A DNA stretch of 64,000 nt, from contig NZ_CP011921.2 in NCBI RefSeq assembly GCF_001042525.2, forward strand, positions 1,736,001 to 1,800,000. The letters are read 5' to 3'. Shown here one piece after another: positions 11,217 through 21,114 of this stretch. This DNA is from Francisella orientalis FNO12 (GTDB lineage Bacteria; Pseudomonadota; Gammaproteobacteria; Francisellales; Francisellaceae). The notes under the pieces are model-generated. The model was not told where the DNA came from. It made no database searches and worked only from the letters and a program-made list of their open reading frames with translations. Each line of letters begins with the position of its first letter. Within the stretch, counting starts at the first letter, position 1. Made by a program: the position numbers and the translations under genes.

Positions 11217-12550
11217 TTGAATTTACAATCACAACAAATGATGTTAGAAAATCAAGCAACTTGGGAGTCTAATGCTAGAAGCTATCCTAGAAAAAATCCT
11301 TTAGTTATAAAAAAGCTCAAGGTGTTTATTTAACAGACATTGAGAATAAACATATATAGATTGCTTAGCGGGAGCTGGAACTATTGCTCTTGGACACAAT
11401 GATCCTGAAATTACAAATGCCATATCACAAACTCTAAACAACGGGGTTCCGATACATACATTAGACTTGCTTACAGAAGAAAAACATAGCTTTATGGAGG
11501 GGCTACTAAATACTCTACCCCAGTCTTATCATGGCAAAACAAAAGTTCAATTTTGTAGCCCAAGTGGTTCTGATGCAGTTGAGGCAGCAATTAAACTATG
11601 CAAAACAGCAACAGGTAGAGAGAATATAATTGCTTTTCATGGTGCCTATCATGGTATGACTCATGGAACACTTTCTCTTATGGGTAATTTAGAACCAAAA
11701 CAAGATATTGCCGGACTTACTCCCTATATACATTTCCTACCCTACCCTTATTCATATCGTTGCCCTTTTGGTCTAAAAGACGAACAAAGCGTAGACATAA
11801 ATATTCAAATGATCTCTCGCTTATTAAAAGATCCTGAAAGTGGTATAAAAAAACCAGCCGCAATCATACTGGAACCCGTACAAGGTGAAGGAGGTGTAAT
11901 CCCAGCTCCTGTAAAATGATTAAAGGCAATAAGAGAGCTAACTGAAGAGCTAGATATACCTCTAATTGTTGATGAAGTTCAGTCTGGTATTGGCAGAACG
12001 GGATACTTATATGCTTTTGAAAAAGCCGGTATTGATCCAGGTGTAATTGTTCTATCTAAAGCACTTGGTGGAGGATTGCCAATATCTGTAATACTATACA
12101 AAAGTTATTTAGATACTTGGAAGCCTGGTGATCATACAGGAACATTTCGTGGTAACGTGCTTGCAATGGTTGCAGGAAGCGTTGTTCTAAAAAGAGTAAA
12201 CAATACTGACTTCCTAGAACAAGTAAGTAAAAAAGGTAATTATCTACTCGACAAACTCCGTAGCCTAAAAAAACAAATATAACATTATTGGTGATGTTCG
12301 CGGTTCGGGCTTGATGATTGGTATGGAAATAGTTGATATATCTTCAAAGCTGGACTCAATCGGTAGCTTGCCTGCTGATGGAAAAAAAGCTCTAGCAATC
12401 AAAAAAACTTGTTTTGACATGGGATTGATAGTTGAGTTAGGCGGTCGCTTTGGAGGAACTATTAGACTATTACCTCCTTTAACAATAACTATTAAACAAA
12501 TCAATGAAGTAGTTAAAATATTAGAAGACTCAATTAAGGAGAATATATGA
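11217..12550 (+). pseudogene. diaminobutyrate--2-oxoglutarate aminotransferase, inactivated
   Basis: A class-III PLP aminotransferase that would turn aspartate semialdehyde into 2,4-diaminobutyrate. Homologous segments in order are NARSYPRKNPLV, AGAGTIALGHNDPEI, FCSPSGSDAVEAAIKL, HGAYHGMTHGTL, VDEVQSGIGRTG and the PLP-lysine segment VLSKALGGGLP. There are at least three single-base shifts (near 11312 in an A-run, near 11357, near 12280) and one TGA at 11917-11919 where a Trp is expected. The start is TTG 11217 or ATG 11238/11241 after AGCGGAG. The end overlaps the decarboxylase ATG by 4 bp, so the operon order is that of rhbA-rhbB. Confidence 0.9.
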
Positions 12551-13962
12551 GTCTAAATCTTGATAGTTACTTTCTAAACAGCTCTATAGAAAGTACTAAT
12601 GCATATAAACAAAGTATAAAAGATACTTTAGAAATAATCACAGCTAACTTAAAGAGCTCTAATATTTTTAGTGGGCAAGAGACAAGGCAACTAGAAGGAT
12701 TGACTGCTCAATATAAGATAGATAAAGAACCTAAAAAATTAGAGAATATAATCCAGAATCAGCTTAGCGAGTTTTTTAAACATTCGCTGAATGTTAATTC
12801 CCCAACTTCTATGGCTCATTTACATTGCCCTGTAATGTTGTCCTCATTAGTTGCTGAAATATTTATCTCCGCTCTAAATCAATCTATGGATTCATGGGAT
12901 CAAAGCCCTATTACCACATATATTGAACAAGCTGTTATTAACTGGTTTAGCTCTTTAATTTACAAAGATAATCCATGCTCAGATGGTATATTTACAAGTG
13001 GTGGAACTCAGTCAAACCTAATGGGACTACTTTTAGCAAGAGATCATTATTGTGAAAATGTTCTAAATCATAAAATAGCAGATTTAGGCTTGCCAAATAT
13101 TGCTAATAAATTTCGTATCTTATGCACAGAAAAAACGCACTTCTCTGTACACAAATCTCTATCAATATTAGGATTAGGTAAAAACTCAATCGAACTAATA
13201 AAAACAGATGAGAATCTTAAATTAGATACTAAAGATTTAGCCTCAAGAATAGACTCTCTGAAAGTACAAGACTTGATTCCGATATATATAGTTACAACTA
13301 TTGGAGATACTGACTTTGGTTGTATTGATAACATCAAGTCAATAGCAGAAATAGCAAATAAACATAACATATGGATTCATGCAGATGCCGCTGTTGATGG
13401 GGCTTTAATACTTTCAAATAAACACAAAGATCGACTAGTAGGTCTTGAACTTGTTGATTCTGTAACTATTGATTTTCATAAACTATTTTTTCAGCCTGTA
13501 AGTTGTGGGGCTTTTTTCTGTAAAGATAAACAAGCATTCAAGCTTCTGAGCTACCATGCTGATTACTTAAACCCTGATGAAGATGGCTTTGATACTATAA
13601 ATTTAGTAGATAAATCGATACAAACAACTCGTAGGTTTGATGCTCTAAAAATATTTATCTCATTACAAAATAGTGGTACTGAGTTATTTGCAAAATGGAT
13701 TGATCATATTATTGAGATTACAAATATAACGATAACAACCATAGAAGAAGACAATAACCTACAACTAGCCTTTGAAGAGCAACAACACTTAAGCAATCAT
13801 CTAAATACAATTGTTTTTAGGTATTATGATAAAAATTTAAGTTCTAACACTCTAAATTTAATTAATAGAGAGATTCATAAGCTTATATTTCATAGTGGCA
13901 AATTTGCTATAGCTCAGACAAAAATAAATAAGAATATTTACTTGAAAAATCACCTTAGTTAA
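12547..13962 (+). CDS. L-2,4-diaminobutyrate decarboxylase (PLP-dependent)
   Basis: A group-II PLP decarboxylase of 471 residues, slightly short for the family (about 490-510). Visible marks: HCPVMLSSLVAEIF (substrate/dimer region), FTSGGTQSNLMGLLLARD (PLP phosphate), WIHADAAVDGALI (Asp that pairs with the pyridine N), and the lysine segment SVTIDFHKLFFQP near residue 310. Following an aminotransferase of the Dat type, its likely product is 1,3-diaminopropane, the backbone of rhizobactin- and schizokinen-type siderophores. It is intact although its upstream partner is broken. Exact substrate is inferred from context. Confidence 0.87.
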   Translation: MSLNLDSYFLNSSIESTNAYKQSIKDTLEIITANLKSSNIFSGQETRQLEGLTAQYKIDKEPKKLENIIQNQLSEFFKHSLNVNSPTSMAHLHCPVMLSSLVAEIFISALNQSMDSWDQSPITTYIEQAVINWFSSLIYKDNPCSDGIFTSGGTQSNLMGLLLARDHYCENVLNHKIADLGLPNIANKFRILCTEKTHFSVHKSLSILGLGKNSIELIKTDENLKLDTKDLASRIDSLKVQDLIPIYIVTTIGDTDFGCIDNIKSIAEIANKHNIWIHADAAVDGALILSNKHKDRLVGLELVDSVTIDFHKLFFQPVSCGAFFCKDKQAFKLLSYHADYLNPDEDGFDTINLVDKSIQTTRRFDALKIFISLQNSGTELFAKWIDHIIEITNITITTIEEDNNLQLAFEEQQHLSNHLNTIVFRYYDKNLSSNTLNLINREIHKLIFHSGKFAIAQTKINKNIYLKNHLS

Positions 13963-13966
13963 TCCA

Positions 13967-14059
13967 ATGATAACATCAGAACTGATAAGTGCCTGTCTCA
14001 AGCAAATAAAACACTATAGCAACTTAGTCAAAAATCAAATAGAGGCAAGCCAACAATGA
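13967..14059 (+). CDS. 30-codon ORF coupled to the first siderophore synthetase
   Basis: In the 93 bp between decarboxylase and synthetase a small ORF starts ATG at 13967 and ends with a TGA that overlaps the next ATG (ATGA). The product begins MITSELISACLKQIKHYSN and is amphipathic and basic. No strong ribosome site precedes it. It may be a translational-coupling leader or a remnant of a lost gene; it may equally be chance. Confidence 0.25.
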   Translation: MITSELISACLKQIKHYSNLVKNQIEASQQ

Positions 14060-15765
14060 ATAAGTACGCAAATAGAATAACTCTAAAAAATTTTTTAAAT
14101 TGTTACTACCGTGAGTTTAACAATTATGAATTATCCCAAAACAATGATGGTGGTTATAAGTTTAATATCTTTTTGAAATCTATAGATTCTAGTTTTAAAA
14201 CTAATGTAAAAATTTCTCCAATATTGAAATCTCCAATATGGGAGTTACCATGCTATTTAGTAAAACAAGATGAAAAAATAAAGCTCGACCCTCTTGAAGC
14301 TGTATTTTTAATTAGCAAGGAGTTAGAAAGCTCTAATGTAATTGCCTTCGATGAGTTATTAGAGAGGATAACCAACTCCGCAACAAATATTACTCAGATA
14401 TTACATTACAGAAAACACAAAATTGATGATGCCTTTGGATATGAAAACTCATTTATCACAAATGAGCAAAACTTAATAAGAGGTCATAGATTACAACCAG
14501 ATCCTAAGAGTAGAGAAGGCTTTTATAAGGAAGAGTTCGTACAATATTCTCCAGAAACAAATGGCAAGTTTCAGCTTTATTATATGTATATAAGTAAAGA
14601 TATTTTAGAATCACAATCATTACTTGAAAAAAATACAGATGAGATTTTTTCAGACTTCCTGAAAAATGAGAGTATATACTATAAATCTGATAAAGATTAC
14701 CAATTATTTGCTGTACATCCTTGGCAAGCAAAATACTTGACAAAACATGATGAAATCCAAAAGTATAAAGCTCAAAAAAAGATAATAGATATTGGCATAA
14801 CAGGCCCTTGGTTTTATCCAACAACCTCTGTTAGAACTGTGTACTCTCCACAAGCCAACATTATGCTGAAATTCTCGCTAAATATCGCCATAACAAATTC
14901 AGTAAGAACGAATTTGGCCAAAGAATGTAACAGAAGTTTGGCAGTTCATAAACTATATACAAATCATTTACAGACCATCTTAAATAATGAGTTCCAATAC
15001 TTTAAGCTAATTACAGATCCTGCTTATTGTGCAATAAAAGTTAATAATAAAATTTTTGATCCAAGTATATGCATCATGCGCAATACCAATTTTAATCATC
15101 AAGATGATATTGCATGTATTGCAAGTCTAACTGAACCTAATCCTTTTAATGAAGCTACCCGTATTAGTTCATTAATCCAATATTTCAGTGTACACAACAA
15201 TATCTCTACTTACGAAGCTGCTATCTATTGGTTTGAGACTTACTTAACAGTAGCTATTACCCCTATACTTTGGCTGTACTCAAAATATGGTATTGCTCTA
15301 GAAGCTCATCAACAAAACTTGCTAGTCAAAATAGAGCATGGACTACCAGTTGAAAGCTATTATCGTGATAGCCAAGGATATTATTATATAAAAGATCATC
15401 CAGAGCTCAAAAAAGCTAATTTTGGAGATATCAGTAGTCTATGTGGAGAATCTGAGGACTTTATAGATCATCATTTTTGCTACTACTTCATTGTGAATCA
15501 ACTTCTTTCTGTAATAGAAACCATTACAAATACTGGCTATATTAGCGAACAAGATTTAATAAAAATAACTATAGATTTCTTAGAGGGCTTCCTAGAAAAG
15601 TATAAAACCTGCGATAAATTTATCAAAAAGATTCTGAATATAGATCAATTACCTCTAAAGGCTAATCTACGCACAAGACTTAGTGGGCTTGATGAACTAC
15701 AAGCTCCTTTAACTAATCAATCTATTTATGTAAATACAAACAATCCTTTTAAGGAGGTTATATGA
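14056..15765 (+). CDS. NIS siderophore synthetase, IucA/RhbC type
   Basis: An ATP-dependent synthetase of 569 residues that joins an amine or hydroxamate to citrate. It has the IucA/IucC N-terminal domain with LFAVHPWQAKYL near residue 220 and SVRTNLAKECNRSLAVHK, and a C-terminal FhuF-like region with YGIALEAHQQNLLVKIE near residue 414. It likely performs the first condensation of citrate with N-hydroxy-N-acetyl-diaminopropane. It overlaps the next gene by 4 bp (ATGA). It appears intact. It is unlike the single-enzyme rhizoferrin pathway known from F. tularensis because a second synthetase and a monooxygenase accompany it. Confidence 0.88.
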   Translation: MNKYANRITLKNFLNCYYREFNNYELSQNNDGGYKFNIFLKSIDSSFKTNVKISPILKSPIWELPCYLVKQDEKIKLDPLEAVFLISKELESSNVIAFDELLERITNSATNITQILHYRKHKIDDAFGYENSFITNEQNLIRGHRLQPDPKSREGFYKEEFVQYSPETNGKFQLYYMYISKDILESQSLLEKNTDEIFSDFLKNESIYYKSDKDYQLFAVHPWQAKYLTKHDEIQKYKAQKKIIDIGITGPWFYPTTSVRTVYSPQANIMLKFSLNIAITNSVRTNLAKECNRSLAVHKLYTNHLQTILNNEFQYFKLITDPAYCAIKVNNKIFDPSICIMRNTNFNHQDDIACIASLTEPNPFNEATRISSLIQYFSVHNNISTYEAAIYWFETYLTVAITPILWLYSKYGIALEAHQQNLLVKIEHGLPVESYYRDSQGYYYIKDHPELKKANFGDISSLCGESEDFIDHHFCYYFIVNQLLSVIETITNTGYISEQDLIKITIDFLEGFLEKYKTCDKFIKKILNIDQLPLKANLRTRLSGLDELQAPLTNQSIYVNTNNPFKEVI

Positions 15766-17079
15766 AAATCTATGACATCATTGGCATAGGAATTGGTCCT
15801 TTTAATCTTGGACTAGCAGCATTATTAAACGATAAACCTATCAACTGTCTTTTCTTTGATAAAAAAAGAAAACTTCTCTTGGCACCCTGGTTTGATGATG
15901 AACTGGACAACATTACAAGTACCATTTCTGGCTGATTTAGTAACTATGGCTGATCCAACTAGTGAGTTTACTTTTCTAAATTACTTACATCAAAAAAACC
16001 GTATGTATAAATTTTACTTCAAAGAAAATTTCTTTATACCTAGACAAGAGTATAACGACTATTGCTTATGGGTATCACAAAAGTGTAATTCTTGTAAATT
16101 TGGCTTTGAAGTTATAAATATAGAGCATCAAATAGACTCCCTGAACGAGGCTTGGTGCATCACAGTAAAAGATAAAGATAATCTAAAACAGCAATACTTA
16201 ACAAAGAACATTGTACTTGGGTTAGGTACATCTGCATATTTGCCAAGTAAACTTCAGAATAAAGCAAACATTCACCATAGTAGTGAATATCTGAATATAA
16301 AAGATCAAGCTCTAAAAGATCAGCACATAACACTGATAGGCTCTGGTCAAAGTGCTGGAGAGATATTTTTGGATTTGATGAAGTCAAAAGATGATTCTAC
16401 AAAAATTAGCTGGTTAACTAGAAGTAAAGGCTTTTTCCCAATGGAGTATTCTAAACTTGGTCTAGAACACTTCTCGCCTGATTATATTGAGTATTTTTAT
16501 AACCTACCTAACTCAGAAAAGCCTAAACTTCTAAGTGAACAAGATCTACTCTATAAAGGATTTAGTGCTGAAACAATATCTGATATTTATGATGTCCTTT
16601 ATGAACAATCTATAGAAAATAAAAACAATGCTGAATTGATTGCAAACTGTGAATGCTTAAATATTAATAACTCACAAGATAAATTTCTCTGCTCTTTTTA
16701 TCATAGTCAACAAAATCAAGAGTTCTCAATCGCAACAGATAGAATTATTGCAGCAACCGGATATAAAGCAAATATAAATAATGTCCTCAAAAATATAGAA
16801 GCACTAATTCAACGAGATGATAGCAATAATCTCAAGATATCTCGTGATTATAAAATAATCACACAAAATACGTCTTTAAACATTTTTGTCCAAAATGCTG
16901 AAATCAACTCTCATGGTGTAGGTACTCCTGATTTAGGGTTAGGAGGTTATAGAAATGCTGTGATAGTAAATACTCTTCTTAACAAGGAGATATACAAAGT
17001 ATCTTCTCGAACGATTTTCTCAACCTTTAGAGTTCCAAAAAAATACTTAACACAAAGAGCAAATATTAAAGTCGCATAA
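15762..17079 (+). pseudogene. FAD/NADPH amine N-monooxygenase (IucD/RhbE type), frameshifted
   Basis: The native ATG (15762) follows a strong AAGGAGG site and gives MKIYDIIGIGIGPFNLGLAA, the FAD-binding start of the IucD family. A +1 change in a run of seven A's (15860-15866) shifts frame; homology resumes as KKENFSWHPGLMMNW and continues to 17079 with the NADPH motif LIGSGQSAGEIFLDL and the C-terminal DRIIAATGYKAN. It would hydroxylate diaminopropane to make the hydroxamate. Apart from the one homopolymer indel the gene is intact, so the damage may be recent, or partly rescued by slippage. Confidence 0.88.
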
Positions 17080-17099
17080 AATATTAGGAGACTATTTAT

Positions 17100-19421
17100 A
17101 TGAAAAATAAAATAAACTACTACAAGATAGCTAGCACAAGACTATTAGAAAAGATAATTTCAGAATTTAGTTATGAAGGAATTTTTAAGCCACTACAAAA
17201 AGATATAGATCAAGAAGTATATACTTTAGAAATAAACTCCAACCTATATTACAAATTTAAGGCTGTACAAAGAATATACGGTAACTTAACTATTGAAAAG
17301 GACTCTGTAACAAGACATGAGAGTAATAGTATGGAGTCTGCTGATGATGCTATAAGACTTGTCATTGATACATTACCTATAACAAATATTGATTCTGTCA
17401 CAACGGCACACTTCATAAAAGAGCTAAATAATACGATATATGCTGATATAGCTATCTTACAAAAAGATAATATCTCAGCAAAGGACATCTACAAACTTCC
17501 ATACGCTTATATAGAAGGAAACATGACTGGTCACCCTTGGTTTGTGATTAATAAAGGTCGTATTGGCTTTAATGCATCAGACTATGCAAACTACACTCCA
17601 GAGATGCAAAAAATCATCAATTTAGTGTGGATTGCCGTAAACAAAAATTTAGTAACTTTTTCATCTATAGCAAGTACTGATTATCTACAAATTACCAATA
17701 AAGAAATTAACTCAGAAACCTTACTCAGTTTCAATAAAACTATAAAGATGAATGGTAAAAAGCCTAGTGATTTTTACATTTTACCTGTTCATCCATGGCA
17801 GTGGAAAAATGCTGTAATGCAACAGTTCACGAAATATATAGATGATAAAGATATTATATTTCTTGGTAAGTCTACCGATCAATACTTAGCTATGCAGTCA
17901 ATAAGAACTATGTCTAATATTTCTCATCCTGAAAAACACAGTATAAAGCTACCTCTAAATATACTAAATACCGCGGTTTATAGAGGCCTACCCAAAGATC
18001 AAACAATTAATGCTCCAATGCTTACACAATGGATTAAGAATATAGTCCAAAAAGATGAGTTTTTAGCTAAAAAAAATTTCATACTTCTAGGAGAGTTAGC
18101 TAGTGCCTACTGCCATCATCCTTATCAGTCTGAAGTTCCTCAGGTACCATACTACTTTACAGAGCAGTTAGGAGCAATCTGGAGAGAAAGTATTCACACT
18201 AGACTTAAAAGTAGTGAACAGGCTATAACAATGACTGCTTTAACTTATGTTGATGCTAATGGTAAAAGTATTATTTGTGAAATGATCAAAGAATCATCTT
18301 TAGATATTGATAAATGGCTAGAAATGTTTTTTGAAAATACCGTCCCTGCTCTACTACATTTCTTATACAAATATGGCATGATTTTCTCTCCTCATGGAGA
18401 AAATAGTATATTAATCATAGAGGACAATCTCCCTGTTGGTCTAGCGACGAAAGATTTTGTCGATGATATAAATATATGCAAAAATCCTGTTGATGAGCTA
18501 AGATCCCTTCCACAACAGGTAAAAGATGACATTCCTCAAGTTGAAGATGATTACCTTCTGCAATTTATTCATACAGGATTATTCGTTGTTCACTATAGAT
18601 ATATCTCTTCGCTACTAGCAGACAAACTAAACTACCCCAAGCTTTACTTTTATCAAAAATTAGATGAATGTATACAAAAATATCAGGCAAGCAATCCTGA
18701 GCTAAAATCTCGTTTTGAACGTTTTGATTTATATAAACCAACTTTTACAAAACTATGTCTGAATAGGCTAAGAATTTTTGAAGTTGGATATAGTGATTAT
18801 TCAGCAAGACCTAAGGTAATCTCTACAGAGCAACTTGATAATCCTCTTTATCTTGCTCAAAGCACCAAAAATATAGATAAGGACTTATTCAAGCATAATA
18901 GAGTGTCTTTTAGAGCATTTGACTTAGAACATGATTTAGATACTATTCACTCATGGTTGAATAAACCTCACGTAGCAAAATTATGGAGCCTGAATAAATC
19001 AAAGTCCGAGCTAAAAAAATATTTTTGCAATATGCTTTCAAAGCCTAACCAAAAATTACTTATATTATCGATAGATAACTCAGAAATCGCCTATGCTGAA
19101 ATTTATAACACTCAGACTGATTGTATCGCCAATTATTTCTCTACTGATGATAATGAATATGGATGGCACCTGCTAATTGGCCTTGAAGAAGCTATAGGTA
19201 AAGGATATTCTAAATTACTTGTAGAAGCTCTTAGCAAATATTGCTTTGATATGCTTGGCACTAATAAAGTTATCTTTGAACCTGATGTTAGAGTGATCGC
19301 TTTTCAAAAAATTGCTCCTAAAATCGGATATTCAAATCTTGGTGAGATAGCCTTACCTGAAAAACAAGCATATCTATTTAGTTGTTCAAAGAGCTCTTTT
19401 ATAGAGGGGGAAACATTATGA
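17100..19421 (+). CDS. fused NIS synthetase (IucC/RhbF type) and IucB-type acetyltransferase
   Basis: A 773-residue two-part protein. Residues 1 to about 590 match IucC: LPVHPWQWKNAVMQQF near 228, MQSIRTMSNIS, LPLNILNTAVYRGLP, EQLGAIWRES and YGMIFSPHGENSILI. Residues about 600-765 form a GNAT domain like IucB, with EIAYAEIYNTQTD, EYGWHLLIGLEEAIGKG and a C-terminal KIGYSNLGEI. The synthetase would add the second arm to citrate, and the GNAT would acetylate the hydroxylamine. In aerobactin and rhizobactin 1021 clusters these are separate genes. It starts 20 bp after the monooxygenase with an AGGAG site. Confidence 0.88.
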   Translation: MKNKINYYKIASTRLLEKIISEFSYEGIFKPLQKDIDQEVYTLEINSNLYYKFKAVQRIYGNLTIEKDSVTRHESNSMESADDAIRLVIDTLPITNIDSVTTAHFIKELNNTIYADIAILQKDNISAKDIYKLPYAYIEGNMTGHPWFVINKGRIGFNASDYANYTPEMQKIINLVWIAVNKNLVTFSSIASTDYLQITNKEINSETLLSFNKTIKMNGKKPSDFYILPVHPWQWKNAVMQQFTKYIDDKDIIFLGKSTDQYLAMQSIRTMSNISHPEKHSIKLPLNILNTAVYRGLPKDQTINAPMLTQWIKNIVQKDEFLAKKNFILLGELASAYCHHPYQSEVPQVPYYFTEQLGAIWRESIHTRLKSSEQAITMTALTYVDANGKSIICEMIKESSLDIDKWLEMFFENTVPALLHFLYKYGMIFSPHGENSILIIEDNLPVGLATKDFVDDINICKNPVDELRSLPQQVKDDIPQVEDDYLLQFIHTGLFVVHYRYISSLLADKLNYPKLYFYQKLDECIQKYQASNPELKSRFERFDLYKPTFTKLCLNRLRIFEVGYSDYSARPKVISTEQLDNPLYLAQSTKNIDKDLFKHNRVSFRAFDLEHDLDTIHSWLNKPHVAKLWSLNKSKSELKKYFCNMLSKPNQKLLILSIDNSEIAYAEIYNTQTDCIANYFSTDDNEYGWHLLIGLEEAIGKGYSKLLVEALSKYCFDMLGTNKVIFEPDVRVIAFQKIAPKIGYSNLGEIALPEKQAYLFSCSKSSFIEGETL

Positions 19422-19807
19422 TAGACTGCAATATTTTAAAATGGCCAATAGTTAAAATGCATTTCGGTAGCTCCCCAAGCTATAAAGATGTACTTAGCTG
19501 GTTAGATAAATGTTCTCAAATACTAAAGAAACAACAAAAATTCTTAGTAATTAGTACTTTTTCTGAACAATATCAGTTTGAGCATAAAGCACGATTAAAA
19601 CAAGCAAAATGGTTTAAAGAGTCTAAACCTGAACTTGCTAAATGGTGTCTAGGTATGATTCGTGTCACAAATGATCCTATTATGATCAAAAAGATTAATG
19701 CTCCAGCAATGGCTAAAGGTATGCCCTTTAGCTGTATTGCTGTTGGTAATACATGCTCAGCATGGAAAAAAGCTCAACAAATTCTAATTGAAGATAACTT
19801 GATATGA
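19418..19807 (+). CDS. unrecognised 129-residue protein in siderophore operon
   Basis: The ATG at 19418 is preceded by GAGGGGG and overlaps the previous TGA by 4 bp. The stop overlaps the MFS ATG the same way, so it is firmly within the operon. The product starts MIDCNILKWPIVKMHFGS and has an alternating hydrophobic pattern (FLVISTFSEQY), a basic helix and a C-terminal AWKKAQQILIEDN helix. No signal peptide or membrane helix is seen. I do not recognise a family; a small alpha/beta fold is plausible. Coupling suggests a role tied to siderophore assembly or export. Confidence 0.75.
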   Translation: MIDCNILKWPIVKMHFGSSPSYKDVLSWLDKCSQILKKQQKFLVISTFSEQYQFEHKARLKQAKWFKESKPELAKWCLGMIRVTNDPIMIKKINAPAMAKGMPFSCIAVGNTCSAWKKAQQILIEDNLI

Positions 19808-21017
19808 AAAAACAACTTGATATAACCATTCTTTATTTAGCACAAGCTATATCACTATATTTCTGTACTTTTGGATTACCAACAATTCTACATTCTGAAG
19901 GAGTCTCTTTAGAAAAAATAGGCCTTTTTAGTATCTTACTATTACCATATGGGTTATCAAATTCCTATGGGCTCCTTATGTAGATAGGTTATATATCAAA
20001 AAAATAGGCCGAAGAAAAAGCTGGTTTATTGTAATGCAATTTTTGACCATAAGTCTATTTTTAATATTCTCTATTTACACTCCAAAAGACTATACCAACT
20101 ATATTTTCTTATTTGCGTTTTTATTGTCATCTATTGCAGCAATGCAAGATATAGCAATCGATGGATTTTCAATAGAACAAACAAAAGCTAAAAGCTTACA
20201 GTGGAGCAACTTTTGTAGAGTAATTGGCACTACTCTAAGTAGCATGATTGGTGGAGCATCTCTAATTGCGTTATACAAAATTTTAGGCTGGCATCAAATT
20301 ACTCTATATATGACTTTTATAAGTTTATGCATTTGTATCTATATGTTTCTTATAAGAGAAAATCATCACAATGAACAATACCAGCACCATATACCATCTC
20401 TAAAGTCTTTCTTTAGTAGAAAAGAAACCAGAATATTATTACTTATGTGTTTGAGCTACAGAGCCTGTGAAGGTTTGGTTATGGGAATGCAATCATCATT
20501 TTTAGTAGATTCTCATATTCCGCTAACAACGATAGGCATAGTTATGGGAACTGGTAGTGCATTAATAGGTGTTTGTGGTGCAGCTGTTATTAGTTACCTC
20601 TTTAACTTTTATAAAGAAACTATTCTTTTGACAATATTGGCAGTAATCAGAGGCTTTTGCTATTTCTCTCTAGGATTTATAAGTTTTTATGGTATTGATA
20701 ATCAAATATTTATCTTTGGTATTGTATTATTGAATATGGCTTCTCGACTTATGGAGATGATAGTTCTATATACTATATTCATGAAATTTAGTTCAAAAGA
20801 TCAAGCAGGCACTGACTTTACAGTTTCAGTATGCGCTGAACTTCTAATCTATATACTAGGAATGTCACTTAGTGGTTTCTTAGCTGCGAATATTGGTTAC
20901 TCAATGCTTTTCACACTAGGTGGTATTGTTTCCATACCAGGGTATTTAATAGCATTACTATTATTACAAAAACTATCCTCTGGTGAGAGTACTAAGCCTA
21001 TTATATTGAATAGATAA
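19804..21017 (+). pseudogene. MFS siderophore transporter (RhtX-like), frameshifted
   Basis: From ATG 19804 the first helices read AISLYFCTFGLPTIL and SILLLPYGL, then a one-base loss near 19963 shifts frame. The correct frame resumes as KFLWAPYVDRLYIKKIGRRK, the classic MFS motif-A loop, and continues for eight or nine more helices to 21017. The helix set and place after siderophore genes fit an importer or exporter of the RhtX/LbtC kind. Without the shift it would be about 404 residues. The direction of transport cannot be told from sequence. Confidence 0.82.
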
Positions 21018-21042
21018 TCTAATTTATTCATTCGCCATAAAT

Positions 21043-21061
21043 GATACTGATTATTATTATC
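21043..21061. promoter_or_regulatory. Fur box upstream of receptor-like gene
   Basis: GATACTGATTATTATTATC matches the reverse-complement form of the Fur consensus (GATAATGATTATCATTATC) at 17 of 19 positions. It lies 54 bp upstream of the ATG at 21115, so the receptor gene probably has its own iron-regulated promoter, separate from the biosynthetic operon. Confidence 0.75.
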
Positions 21062-21114
21062 ATAGTGATATTATCTAAGTCATAATTTGTTAATTCTAAT
21101 GCAATAACATTCTT

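Noticed and set aside
12265-12504. Antisense open frames over the siderophore, nuo, pur and kdp genes
   Set aside because: They lack family features and lie opposite well-identified genes; AT-rich coding DNA often gives such shadow frames.
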